A stretch of DNA of 8,973 nucleotides, taken from positions 1 to 8,973 of the forward strand of contig SFPN01000049.1 in the NCBI GenBank assembly GCA_004551945.1, written 5' to 3'. Below, one piece after another: positions 1 to 5,900 of this stretch (the stretch's first letter is position 1; each line of letters opens with the position of its first letter). The notes under the pieces were generated by a model. The model made no database searches, was not told where the DNA came from, and saw only the letters and a program-made list of their open reading frames with translations. A program made the translations under genes and the position numbers. Source of the DNA: Clostridiales bacterium (GTDB taxonomy: Bacteria > Bacillota > Clostridia > Oscillospirales > Oscillospiraceae).

Positions 1-17
1 CAACCCCCAATTTGTGG

Positions 18-23
18 TATAAT
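18..23 (+). promoter_or_regulatory. -10 box of the IS1595 transposase promoter
   Basis: A perfect TATAAT lies 29 bases before the preferred transposase start. Its -35 partner would fall at or before base 1 and cannot be seen. The ribosome binding site AAAAGGA (37-43) sits nine bases before the ATG at 53, but only three before the in-frame ATG at 47, which favours 53. Confidence 0.6.
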
Positions 24-52
24 GAAGATATTCCACAAAAGGACTGATGAGC

Positions 53-940
53 ATGGCAAGATACGAAACGATAGGTTTTTGGGAATTTCAGAAGCGCTTC
101 TCCACCGAGGAGTCCTGCCGGGACTATCTGTTCCAGCTGCGCTGGCCAAAGGGCTTTGTCTGCCCCAAATGCGGCGGAATTGGCTGCTATCCCCTGAAGG
201 GGCGCAAGGAATATGTGTGCCGCCAGTGTCACAAGCAGACCTCTGTTACCGCCGGGACCGTCATGCACCGCAGCCATTTGCCGCTGGTAAAGTGGTTCTG
301 GGCCATGTACCTGATGGTCACCGATAAGCGGGGCGTTTCCGCCAAGCAGCTGGCTGCCGAGCTGGATATTTCGTATCATTCCGCCTGGTATTTGCTTCGC
401 CGTTTGCGTTCCGCCATGGGAGAACGGGACGAACAGTACCTTTTGTCGGGCATCGTTGCCATGGATGAGACGTTTTTTGGTGCGCCCGGCAAGGGAAAAC
501 ATGGCCGCGGTACAGGAAAAAGCAGTGTGCTGGTAGCTTTGTCCAAGGACGAGCAAGGTCGTCCGCAGTACATGCGCTTCTCTGTGGCGGATGTGACCCA
601 AAAGTCCATCCAGTCATTTTTGACCAAGTGTGTTGCCCCTGGGTCAACAATCCAGACCGATGGTTTGAACCTGTACAGAAAGCCTTTGGCTGAGGCAGGG
701 TATTCCCACCAGGTTTTTGAGAACAAAGAGGACTCGGATGCCTTAAAGTGGGTACATACGATCCTGGCCAACGCAAAAGCCTTTATACAGGGAACGTATC
801 ACGGTCTCGGGGCGAAGTATCTGCAAGAGTATCTGGACGAGTTTACCTATCGCCTCAATCGACGGATGCATCCCAAGGAACTATTTCCAAGGTTCGTTAC
901 TGCCGTTGCATCTTCCCACATCTTGGGGGCAGATGATTAA
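53..940 (+). CDS. IS1595 (ISXO2-like) family transposase, intact
   Basis: This 295-residue protein catalyses cut-and-paste or replicative movement of its own IS. An N-terminal zinc ribbon is visible as two CxxC pairs (Cys37/Cys40 and Cys56/Cys59). It is followed by a helical region of the usual family type around residues 75-120 (RGVSAKQLAAELDISYHSAW). The catalytic domain has Asp138 in AMDETFFG, Asp203 in IQTDGLNLY, and Asn240 and Lys242 in HTILANAKAF. This matches the DDNK arrangement known for several IS1595 subgroups rather than a plain DDE. The protein ends normally in EFTYRLNRR and a short tail, so it looks full length and possibly active. The start at 53 is chosen for its ribosome-site spacing; the ATG at 47 would add two residues. 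Its coding DNA is somewhat less GC-biased than the neighbouring core genes, as expected for an acquired element. Confidence 0.93.
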   Translation: MARYETIGFWEFQKRFSTEESCRDYLFQLRWPKGFVCPKCGGIGCYPLKGRKEYVCRQCHKQTSVTAGTVMHRSHLPLVKWFWAMYLMVTDKRGVSAKQLAAELDISYHSAWYLLRRLRSAMGERDEQYLLSGIVAMDETFFGAPGKGKHGRGTGKSSVLVALSKDEQGRPQYMRFSVADVTQKSIQSFLTKCVAPGSTIQTDGLNLYRKPLAEAGYSHQVFENKEDSDALKWVHTILANAKAFIQGTYHGLGAKYLQEYLDEFTYRLNRRMHPKELFPRFVTAVASSHILGADD

Positions 941-1063
941 AAGTGATACTCATGTTCACGAATCGCCCGTCAGCGCGGAGGGAATTGAACCGTGGGCGGG
1001 CGCTTCTTGAAGCACCCCTACGACTGGGGAGTCAGAGATACCCGGCCCAAAGAGGGGTTCCCA

Positions 1064-2551
1064 TCAGCCATGGTAGAGCTTGGCGGTCTGGTACTTGGGC
1101 TCGCTGGTGAGGCGGACCCCCAGGCGTCGGAAGCTGTCCTCGTCGCCCTCGGAGAGGATGACGGTGGTGTGGACCTCGCAGCCCCGGAGCTTCTGGAGCT
1201 GGCGCACCGCCTGCTTGGCGTTGGGGTCGGTCACGGCGCAGATGGACAGGGCCACCAGCAGCTCGTCGATGTGCAGCAGGGGGTTTTTGTTCCCCAGCAC
1301 GTTGACCTTCAGGTTCTGCACCGGCTCGATCACCGAGGGGGAGATCAGCTGGACCTCGTCGGGGATGCCGCCAAGGTACTTCAGGGCGTTTAAGAGCAGG
1401 GCGGAGGAGGAGCCCAGCAGGGAGGAGGTCTTGCCGGTGAGGATTTTCCCGTCAGGCATCTCCATGGCGGCGGCGGGAGCGCCGGTGCGCTCGGCAACCG
1501 CCAGGGCGGGAGCCACCACGGCCCGGCTCTCGGGGGTGAGCCCCAGCTGCTTCATGAGCAGCTCAATCTTGTACACGGCGCTGCCGTCGGTGCGGCCCCG
1601 GCGGTGGCGGCACTGCTCGGTGTAGAACCGGCGGAGGATTTCCTCCCTGGAGGCCTGGCAGACGGCCTCGTCGTCAATGATGCAGTACCCGGCCATGTTC
1701 ACCCCCATGTCCGTGGGGGACTGGTAGGGGCAGGAGCCGGAAATCCGCTCGAACATGGTTTTCAGCACGGGGAAGATCTCCACGTCACGATTGTAGTTGA
1801 CGGTGGTGACCCCATAGGCCTCCAGGTGGAAGGGGTCGATCATGTTCACGTCGTTTAAGTCCGCGGTGGCGGCCTCATAGGCCAGGTTCACCGGGTGGCG
1901 CAGGGGCAGGTTCCAGATGGGGAAGGTCTCGTACTTGGCGTACCCCGCCTGAACCCCCCGCTTGTGCTCGTGGTAGAGCTGGCTCAGGCACACGGCCATC
2001 TTGCCGCTGCCGGGGCCGGGGGCGGTGACCACCACCAGGGAGCGGGAGGTCTCCACAAACTCGTTGCGGCCGTAGCCCTCCTCGCTGACGATCCGGGGAA
2101 CGTCGTAGGGGTAGCCCTCGATGGGGTAGTGGCGGTAGACCTTCAGGCCCAGGCTCTCCAGCTGGGACTGGAAGATCTCTGCGGCGGGCTGGCCGCTGAA
2201 CCGGGTGAGCACCACGCTGTCCACCTGGAAGCCGAAGCTCCGGAAGGAGTCGATCAGGCGGAGGGTGTCCGACCCGTAGGTAATGCCCAGGTCTCCCCGG
2301 ACCTTGCTCTTCTCCAGATCCATGGCGGACACCGCCACCACGATCTCCACCTGGTCCTTCAGCTGCATCAGCATGCGGATCTTGGAGTCCGGATGGAAGC
2401 CCGGCAGCACCCGGGAGGCGTGGTGGTCGTCGAAGAGCTTTCCGCCGAACTCCAGGTACAGCTTTCCGCCGAACTGGCTGATGCGGGAGCGGATGTGCTC
2501 AGACTGCATTTCCAGGTATTTTTCGTTGTCGAAGCCAAGTCGTTCGATCAT
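1064..2551 (-). CDS. DUF1846 / UPF0371 family protein
   Basis: This 495-residue protein matches the DUF1846 (UPF0371) family along its full length. Members are usually a little under or over 500 residues and their function is not established. Recognisable stretches are IERLGFDNEKYL at the N-terminus, GGKLYLEFGGKLFDDHHASR near residues 28-46, GYPYDVPRIVSEEGYG near 146-161, and TGKTSSLLG near 372-380. Residues 177-184 read APGPGSGK, a Walker-A-like glycine-rich loop ending in Gly-Lys after a hydrophobic strand (SLVVVT). This suggests nucleotide or phosphate binding, but it is my inference. There is no signal peptide or membrane segment. The start at 2551 is chosen because AGAGGA (2561-2566) lies nine bases upstream; a longer frame reaches 2611, but its extra in-frame ATG at 2569 overlaps that ribosome site. 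The gene stands alone with its own promoter, and no clear terminator follows it. Confidence 0.9.
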   Translation of the reverse strand: MIERLGFDNEKYLEMQSEHIRSRISQFGGKLYLEFGGKLFDDHHASRVLPGFHPDSKIRMLMQLKDQVEIVVAVSAMDLEKSKVRGDLGITYGSDTLRLIDSFRSFGFQVDSVVLTRFSGQPAAEIFQSQLESLGLKVYRHYPIEGYPYDVPRIVSEEGYGRNEFVETSRSLVVVTAPGPGSGKMAVCLSQLYHEHKRGVQAGYAKYETFPIWNLPLRHPVNLAYEAATADLNDVNMIDPFHLEAYGVTTVNYNRDVEIFPVLKTMFERISGSCPYQSPTDMGVNMAGYCIIDDEAVCQASREEILRRFYTEQCRHRRGRTDGSAVYKIELLMKQLGLTPESRAVVAPALAVAERTGAPAAAMEMPDGKILTGKTSSLLGSSSALLLNALKYLGGIPDEVQLISPSVIEPVQNLKVNVLGNKNPLLHIDELLVALSICAVTDPNAKQAVRQLQKLRGCEVHTTVILSEGDEDSFRRLGVRLTSEPKYQTAKLYHG

Positions 2552-2621
2552 GTTTTCGCGTCCTCTCATTCTCTCTATTCCGTTGGCAAACCTGCCGAAA
2601 AAAAGCAACAATCCAAGTTTG

Positions 2622-2649
2622 ATTGTACCGCAATTGTACGAAAAGTCAA
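2622..2649 (-). promoter_or_regulatory. Sigma-A type promoter of the DUF1846 gene
   Basis: On the minus strand, TTGACT (2644-2649) and TACAAT (2622-2627) are separated by 16 bases. This is a near-consensus housekeeping promoter about 70 bases before the start codon. The sequence ATTGTAC occurs twice on the plus strand (2622-2628 and 2633-2639), eleven bases apart, covering the -10 box and part of the spacer, so a repressor site is possible. Confidence 0.7.
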
Positions 2650-2753
2650 TACAGCTGCGGGAATATTGTTGAGGATGACGAATATTGAATGGGTATATAG
2701 TTTCAGTTGAAAGTTTTCATGTGCAGTCTGCCGGAGAAATCAACAGGGCACTA

Positions 2754-2782
2754 TTGCCTGGCCTATGATTTTATGGTATAAT
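2754..2782 (+). promoter_or_regulatory. Sigma-A type promoter of the sufCB operon
   Basis: TTGCCT (2754-2759) and a perfect TATAAT (2777-2782) are 17 bases apart, about 75 bases before the sufC start. The leader between promoter and gene holds a small palindrome (AGGGGCGCCCT, 2807-2817) with no following T run. It could be an operator or mRNA hairpin, but I do not recognise it as a known Rrf2/IscR or Fur box. The region 2612-2857 as a whole is a divergent control region with no gene. Confidence 0.72.
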
Positions 2783-2857
2783 TTCTCATTCAGAAAAGGG
2801 CAGCCAAGGGGCGCCCTCCTTTGATAAGAATAAAATAGCGATAAGGAGCTATATCAT

Positions 2858-3610
2858 ATGCTGGAACTGAAAGGACTTTCCTATCAGGTCGAGGACGGCG
2901 GCGTCTCCACGGACATCCTCCGGGGCATCGACCTGACTGTTTCCGACAATAAGTTTATTGTCATTACCGGTCCCAACGGCGGCGGCAAGACCACCCTGGC
3001 CAAGAGCATTATGGGTCTGGTCCAGCCCACCGGCGGGCAGATCCTGTGGAACGGGACCGATATCACCAACCTCTCCATCACCGAGCGGGCCAAGCTGGGC
3101 ATCAGCTACGGCTTCCAGCAGCCGTCCCGGTTCAAGGGCCTGCGGGTCCGGGACCTGCTGGAGCTGGCCTCCGGCAACCGGAAGCTGACCCGGGATGAGT
3201 GCTGCTCCTACCTGAACCGGGTGGGCCTGTGCGCGGCGGACTACATCGACCGGGAGATGGACGCCTCCCTCTCCGGCGGCGAGGTCAAGCGCATCGAGAT
3301 TGCCACCATCCTGGCCCGGCCCGGCGGACTGCTCATCTTCGACGAGCCGGAGGCAGGCATCGACCTGTGGTCCTTCGCCAAGCTGACGGAGACCTTCCGC
3401 ATCCTCCACGGCCGGCGGGAGAACACCATCATCGTCATCTCCCACCAGGAGCGGATCATTGACCTGGCCGATGAGATCGTCATGATCTCCGGGGGCCAAG
3501 TGGCGCGCCACGGCCCCAAGGAGGAGCTCATGGTCCACATTATGACGGAAACCGGCGGCTGCAGCTTCCTGCAGCCCGGGGCCGGCTGTCACCAGACGGA
3601 GGAGGGGTGA
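2858..3610 (+). CDS. sufC: SufC, Fe-S cluster assembly ATPase
   Basis: This 250-residue ABC-type ATPase powers assembly of Fe-S clusters on its partner SufB in the cytoplasm; it is not a transporter subunit. The motifs appear in order: Walker A GPNGGGKT (38-45), Q-loop YGFQQPSRF (84-92), signature LSGGEVKR (138-145), Walker B LLIFDEPEAGID (158-169) and the switch His196 in ISHQE. FQQP, SGGE-KR and EPEAGID are typical of SufC rather than of transport ATPases. The start has AAGGAG (2843-2848) nine bases upstream. The C-terminal tail beyond about residue 230 (TGGCSFLQPGAGCH) adds two cysteines, Cys235 and Cys244, that I do not associate with standard SufC. The stop codon is followed at once by the sufB ribosome site and start, so the two genes are almost certainly co-translated. 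Confidence 0.95.
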   Translation: MLELKGLSYQVEDGGVSTDILRGIDLTVSDNKFIVITGPNGGGKTTLAKSIMGLVQPTGGQILWNGTDITNLSITERAKLGISYGFQQPSRFKGLRVRDLLELASGNRKLTRDECCSYLNRVGLCAADYIDREMDASLSGGEVKRIEIATILARPGGLLIFDEPEAGIDLWSFAKLTETFRILHGRRENTIIVISHQERIIDLADEIVMISGGQVARHGPKEELMVHIMTETGGCSFLQPGAGCHQTEEG

Positions 3611-3612
3611 AC

Positions 3613-4536
3613 ATGGCACGAACCAAGGCAGAGATCGACCTTCTGCGGGAGGTCGCGGACCTGGAGGGCACTCCCAAGGGGGCCTATAACATCCGCAAAA
3701 ACGGCAAGCTGGACTCCCGGAACTCCACGGAGAACATCCAGATCGTCACCAAAGAGGATAAGCCCGGCATTGACATTTACATTAAGCCCGGCACCAAGCG
3801 CCAGTCGGTGCACATCCCCGTGATCATCACCGAGACCGGCCTGGATGAGCTGGTGTACAACGACTTTCACATCGGGGCCGACTGCGACGTGGTCATCGTG
3901 GCCGGCTGCGGCATTCACAACGACGGAACGAAAAAATCCCAGCACGACGGGGTTCATACCTTCTATGTTGGGGAAAACTCCAAGGTGCAGTATGTGGAAA
4001 AGCACTACGGCGAGGGCGAGGGCACCGGCGAGCGGATCATGAACCCGGAGACCGTGGTTTACCTGGAGAAGGGGGCCTCCATCCAGCTGGACACCACCCA
4101 GCTGCGGGGGGTGGACTCCACCAAGCGGTACACCAAGATCGTGGCCAAGGAGGACGCCGAGGCCGTGGTCACCGAGAAGCTGCTCACCCACGGCCGCCAG
4201 AAGGCCACCTCGGAGATGGACATCTACCTGGCCGGGGAAGGGGCCACCGGCCGGGTGATCTCCCGGTCCGTGGCCCAGGACGATTCCGAGCAGGTGTTCT
4301 ACCCCCGGATGATCGGGGATGCCCCCGGCTTCGGCCACGTCCAGTGCGACGCCATCCTCATGGGCCGGGCCAAGATCCAGTCCATTCCCGCCATCGTGGC
4401 CAACGATCCGGACGCTCAGCTGGTCCATGAGGCCGCCATCGGCCGCATTGCCGGGGACCAGCTGCTGAAGCTCATGACCCTGGGCCTCACCGAGGAAGAA
4501 GCGGAGGAGGAGATCCTCAATGGCTTCCTGCGTTAA
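3613..4536 (+). CDS. sufB: SufB-type Fe-S scaffold protein, short form
   Basis: This is the scaffold partner of SufC. SufB/SufD proteins form a beta-helix on which sulfur and iron are built into a cluster. At 307 residues it is much shorter than the roughly 470-500 residues of full SufB and contains mainly the C-terminal core. Visible landmarks are GCGIHNDG (98-105), Cys245 in GHVQCDAILMG, and the His272-Glu273 pair in LVHEAAIGRIAGDQL. By alignment from memory these correspond to the functional Cys405 and His433/Glu434 region of E. coli SufB. A protein this short paired only with sufC fits the minimal SufBC-like (SMS) systems described in anaerobic bacteria and archaea. The ATG at 3613 is preferred: GGAGG (3601-3605) is seven bases away. 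A GTG at 3607 overlapping the sufC stop would add two residues. The last codons overlap the next gene. Confidence 0.9.
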   Translation: MARTKAEIDLLREVADLEGTPKGAYNIRKNGKLDSRNSTENIQIVTKEDKPGIDIYIKPGTKRQSVHIPVIITETGLDELVYNDFHIGADCDVVIVAGCGIHNDGTKKSQHDGVHTFYVGENSKVQYVEKHYGEGEGTGERIMNPETVVYLEKGASIQLDTTQLRGVDSTKRYTKIVAKEDAEAVVTEKLLTHGRQKATSEMDIYLAGEGATGRVISRSVAQDDSEQVFYPRMIGDAPGFGHVQCDAILMGRAKIQSIPAIVANDPDAQLVHEAAIGRIAGDQLLKLMTLGLTEEEAEEEILNGFLR

Positions 4537-4993
4537 AGAAGGGCTGTTCTTTGTGGGGGAGGACCCCCAGCTGGGACACATCCGGGGCCTGGACCCCTGG
4601 GCGGTGGACAACGGCATCCACCTGATCCGGATGGAACCGGACAAGACCGAGGGGATCATGATGATCCGGGAGAGCAACCAGCAGCAGTACGGCACCGTCC
4701 ACGGGGGGATGCTGGTGGCCTTTGCGGACACCATCGCCGGCCACAGCCTGGTGCCCCACGGGAAAATGTGCGTCACCCAGGGCAGCACGGTGAACTTCCT
4801 CCGGCCTGCCGACGGGGCCTACCTCTTCTGCCGGGCCACCCCGGTGAAGGTGGGAAAGCGCATCTGCGTGGTCTCCGTGGAGCAGCGCAACGACCGGGAC
4901 GAGCTGGTGACCACCGCCCTGTTTACCTTCGCCGTGGCCGAGGAGATTTCCCCCTTCCTGGCCGAACCCAAGTATCCCAACCTGACCTTTTGA
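4520..4993 (+). CDS. PaaI-like hotdog-fold thioesterase
   Basis: This 157-residue protein has the hotdog-fold acyl-CoA thioesterase signature of the PaaI group: Asn53, Gly58, the HGG turn (His61-Gly63) and the acidic residue Asp70 in GTVHGGMLVAFADTIAG. It is followed by a strand resembling the usual TVNFLRPA (90-97). Such enzymes hydrolyse acyl- or aroyl-CoA thioesters, normally as dimers or tetramers in the cytosol. The actual substrate cannot be read from the sequence. It begins inside the sufB reading frame, 17 bases before that gene ends, with a purine-rich ribosome site (GGAGGAGGAG, 4503-4512) seven bases upstream, so its translation is coupled to sufB. The link between a thioesterase and Fe-S assembly is not obvious; it may simply be an operon passenger. 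No clear plus-strand terminator follows. Confidence 0.85.
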   Translation: MASCVKEGLFFVGEDPQLGHIRGLDPWAVDNGIHLIRMEPDKTEGIMMIRESNQQQYGTVHGGMLVAFADTIAGHSLVPHGKMCVTQGSTVNFLRPADGAYLFCRATPVKVGKRICVVSVEQRNDRDELVTTALFTFAVAEEISPFLAEPKYPNLTF

Positions 4994-5005
4994 GGGGAAC
5001 CACCC

Positions 5006-5102
5006 ACGCCCTTGACTCTCCCTTTGGGAGAGCTGTCAGCGAAGCGGACTGAGAGGTGCTATCCTGGGCTGCCAACACCGCGGCGCTGACAAGGCAGGGC
5101 GT
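5006..5102. repeat. MITE-like intergenic repeat with nested hairpins
   Basis: The gap between the thioesterase and the small membrane protein carries a folded element. ACGCCCT (5006-5012) is matched by its reverse complement AGGGCGT (5096-5102), giving 7-bp ends about 97 bases apart. Inside is a perfect hairpin, CTCTCCC-TTT-GGGAGAG (5016-5032). The next bases, CTGTCAGCGAAGCGGACTGA, hold further inverted segments. A second stem, GGGCTGCCAAC (5066-5076) against GTTGGC (5101-5106) plus AGCCC (5112-5116), overlaps the right end. The CTCTCCC-hairpin plus CTGTCAGC module resembles a dispersed repeat I recall from related gut Clostridia. There is no T run, so it is not an ordinary terminator for the sufCB operon. 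Confidence 0.55.
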
Positions 5103-5116
5103 TGGCCTATAAGCCC

Positions 5117-5147
5117 AAAAGAAAAAGGGAGCGGAAATTCCGCTCCC
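5117..5147 (-). terminator. Rho-independent terminator of the small membrane-protein gene
   Basis: A 9-bp perfect stem, GGGAGCGGA (5127-5135) with TCCGCTCCC (5139-5147), and a 3-base loop are followed on the minus strand by TTTTTCTTTT (5126-5117). It starts 13 bases after the minus-strand stop codon at 5160. On the plus strand there is no T run after the stem, so it should work in one direction only. Confidence 0.88.
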
Positions 5148-5159
5148 CTGACAGGTGGT

Positions 5160-5372
5160 TTATACGTCCCAGTCCTCAAACTCGTCCTCATAAGCGGAGC
5201 CGCCGCAGCAGCAGCCCGCCTTGCACAGGCGCTCCTTCTTCTCCTGGACCTTGACCCAGAAGCAGGCCACCCAGTCGGAAATTTTCTCCATGTTGGCCAT
5301 CACCAGGCAGATAATCGCGGCGGCGGCCAGGACGCATGCGGTGAGTTTCAGGATACAATCAGTAATTTTCAT
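5160..5372 (-). CDS. Small single-pass membrane protein with Cys cluster, unknown function
   Basis: This 70-residue protein is not one I can name. Residues 3-24 form one hydrophobic helix (from ITDCILKLT through AAAAIICLVMA), followed by an amphipathic, charged stretch (MEKISDWVACFWVKVQEKKE) that probably lies at the membrane surface. Next come a cysteine cluster (Cys54, Cys58-60, in LCKAGCCCGG) and an acidic tail (EDEFEDWDV). The start at 5372 is supported by a perfect AGGAGG seven bases upstream; a longer frame to 5483 lacks such a site. A promoter and a terminator tightly bracket the gene, so it is a true single-gene transcript. It is divergent from the Asp23-fakA pair and shares its short control region, which hints at linked regulation. 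The Cys cluster could bind metal or be lipid-modified or disulfide-linked; none of this can be told from sequence alone. Confidence 0.78.
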   Translation of the reverse strand: MKITDCILKLTACVLAAAAIICLVMANMEKISDWVACFWVKVQEKKERLCKAGCCCGGSAYEDEFEDWDV

Positions 5373-5421
5373 CGTAAAACCTCCTATACACGGTTGCGAA
5401 GTTTCCCTTGTGTATGGTAGT

Positions 5422-5450
5422 ATTCTACATGATAACGTGGAAAAATACAA
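5422..5450 (-). promoter_or_regulatory. Promoter of the small membrane-protein gene
   Basis: On the minus strand, TTGTAT (5445-5450) and TAGAAT (5422-5427) are separated by exactly 17 bases, about 50 bases before the start at 5372. The stretch 5401-5530 is the divergent control region for this gene and the Asp23 gene. I see no equally good plus-strand promoter in it. Confidence 0.6.
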
Positions 5451-5491
5451 TGCACCCGCGCGTTTTTTTCCACAGCTTTCCAAACCAAACG

Positions 5492-5509
5492 GGGCCGCTC
5501 CCGCGGCCC
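5492..5509 (+). other. GC-rich hairpin in the leader of the Asp23-fakA operon
   Basis: GGGCCGC (5492-5498) and GCGGCCC (5503-5509) form a perfect 7-bp stem with a TCCC loop. It ends six bases before the ribosome site GAAAGGA of the Asp23 gene. With no T run it is not a terminator in the plus direction. It could stabilise the mRNA 5' end or tune translation start. Confidence 0.5.
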
Positions 5510-5530
5510 GGCAAAGAAAGGATGGAATCT

Positions 5531-5881
5531 ATGCGGATTCAGAACGATAAAGGTGAGATCCAGATCAGCAGCGAGGTCTTTACCACCATCACCGGCGCAG
5601 TGGCCACCAGCTGCTTCGGCGTGAAGGGCATGGCCGCCCGGTCCAAGAAGGACGGCCTGGTCCATCTGCTACGCAGCGAGTCCATGGCCAAGGGCGTGCG
5701 GGTCATTATCCACGAGGACGACGCCGTGTCCATTGAGCTGCACATTATCGTGGACAACGGAGTGAACCTCACCGCCGTCAGCGACTCGATCATGAGCGAG
5801 GTGCGCTACGCCGTGGGCCGGATGACCGGCGCGGAAGTGCGGGCGGTGGATGTCTACGTGGACTCCATGGAGATCGGCTGA
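5531..5881 (+). CDS. yloU: Asp23/Gls24 family (YloU-like) protein
   Basis: This 116-residue protein belongs to the Asp23/Gls24 (DUF322) family, whose members are abundant small proteins tied to the cell envelope or stress response and to fatty-acid metabolism loci. Characteristic segments are GEIQISSEVFTTITGAVATSC near the start, FGVKGMAA, the central VIIHEDDAVSIELHIIVDNGVNL, and a C-terminal VRAVDVYVDSM. No membrane segment is seen, so it is cytosolic and probably associates with partners. GAAAGGA (5516-5522) is eight bases before the ATG at 5531; upstream in-frame ATGs, including 5522, lack good spacing. It sits 19 bases before a DAK2-type gene. The same order as yloU-yloV of Bacillus subtilis supports both names. 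Confidence 0.9.
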   Translation: MRIQNDKGEIQISSEVFTTITGAVATSCFGVKGMAARSKKDGLVHLLRSESMAKGVRVIIHEDDAVSIELHIIVDNGVNLTAVSDSIMSEVRYAVGRMTGAEVRAVDVYVDSMEIG

Positions 5882-5900
5882 GAAGGAAGGGAAAAGAAGT

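Larger units (their letters stand above)
1..950 (+). mobile_element. IS1595-family insertion sequence, left end cut off
   Basis: The element is defined by its intact transposase gene and by the short leader with a -10 box in front of it. The left terminal repeat must lie before base 1. The right end is not resolved: the ORF stops at 940 and is followed by an AT-richer run (AAGTGATACTCATG, 941-954) that could belong to the terminal repeat, but without the left end there is nothing to pair it with. The right boundary given here is therefore approximate, and no target duplication can be checked. Confidence 0.6.

Noticed and set aside
961..1050. tRNA-like stretch on the minus strand (GGTTCAATTCC plus a possible anticodon-like loop CTTCAAG)
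   Set aside because: The T-arm pairs at only three of five positions, and no matching acceptor or D-arm could be built, so it is not a tRNA gene. It may be part of the IS right flank.
1895..2710. Long open frame on the plus strand opposite the DUF1846 gene
   Set aside because: It is a His/Gly/Val-rich shadow frame caused by GC-rich codons on the other strand, has no ribosome site and crosses the true promoter.
3589..4788. 399-residue open frame on the minus strand opposite sufB and the thioesterase
   Set aside because: It is antisense to two clearly recognised overlapping genes and has no recognisable domain or ribosome site.
5016..5032. CTCTCCC/GGGAGAG hairpin as terminator of the sufCB operon
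   Set aside because: No T run follows on the plus strand, and it fits better as a module of the MITE-like element.
5409..5451. Plus-strand promoter for the Asp23 gene (TTGTGT with GATAAC, or TACAAT at 5446-5451)
   Set aside because: Neither pairing has both good boxes and good spacing, so no confident promoter was called.
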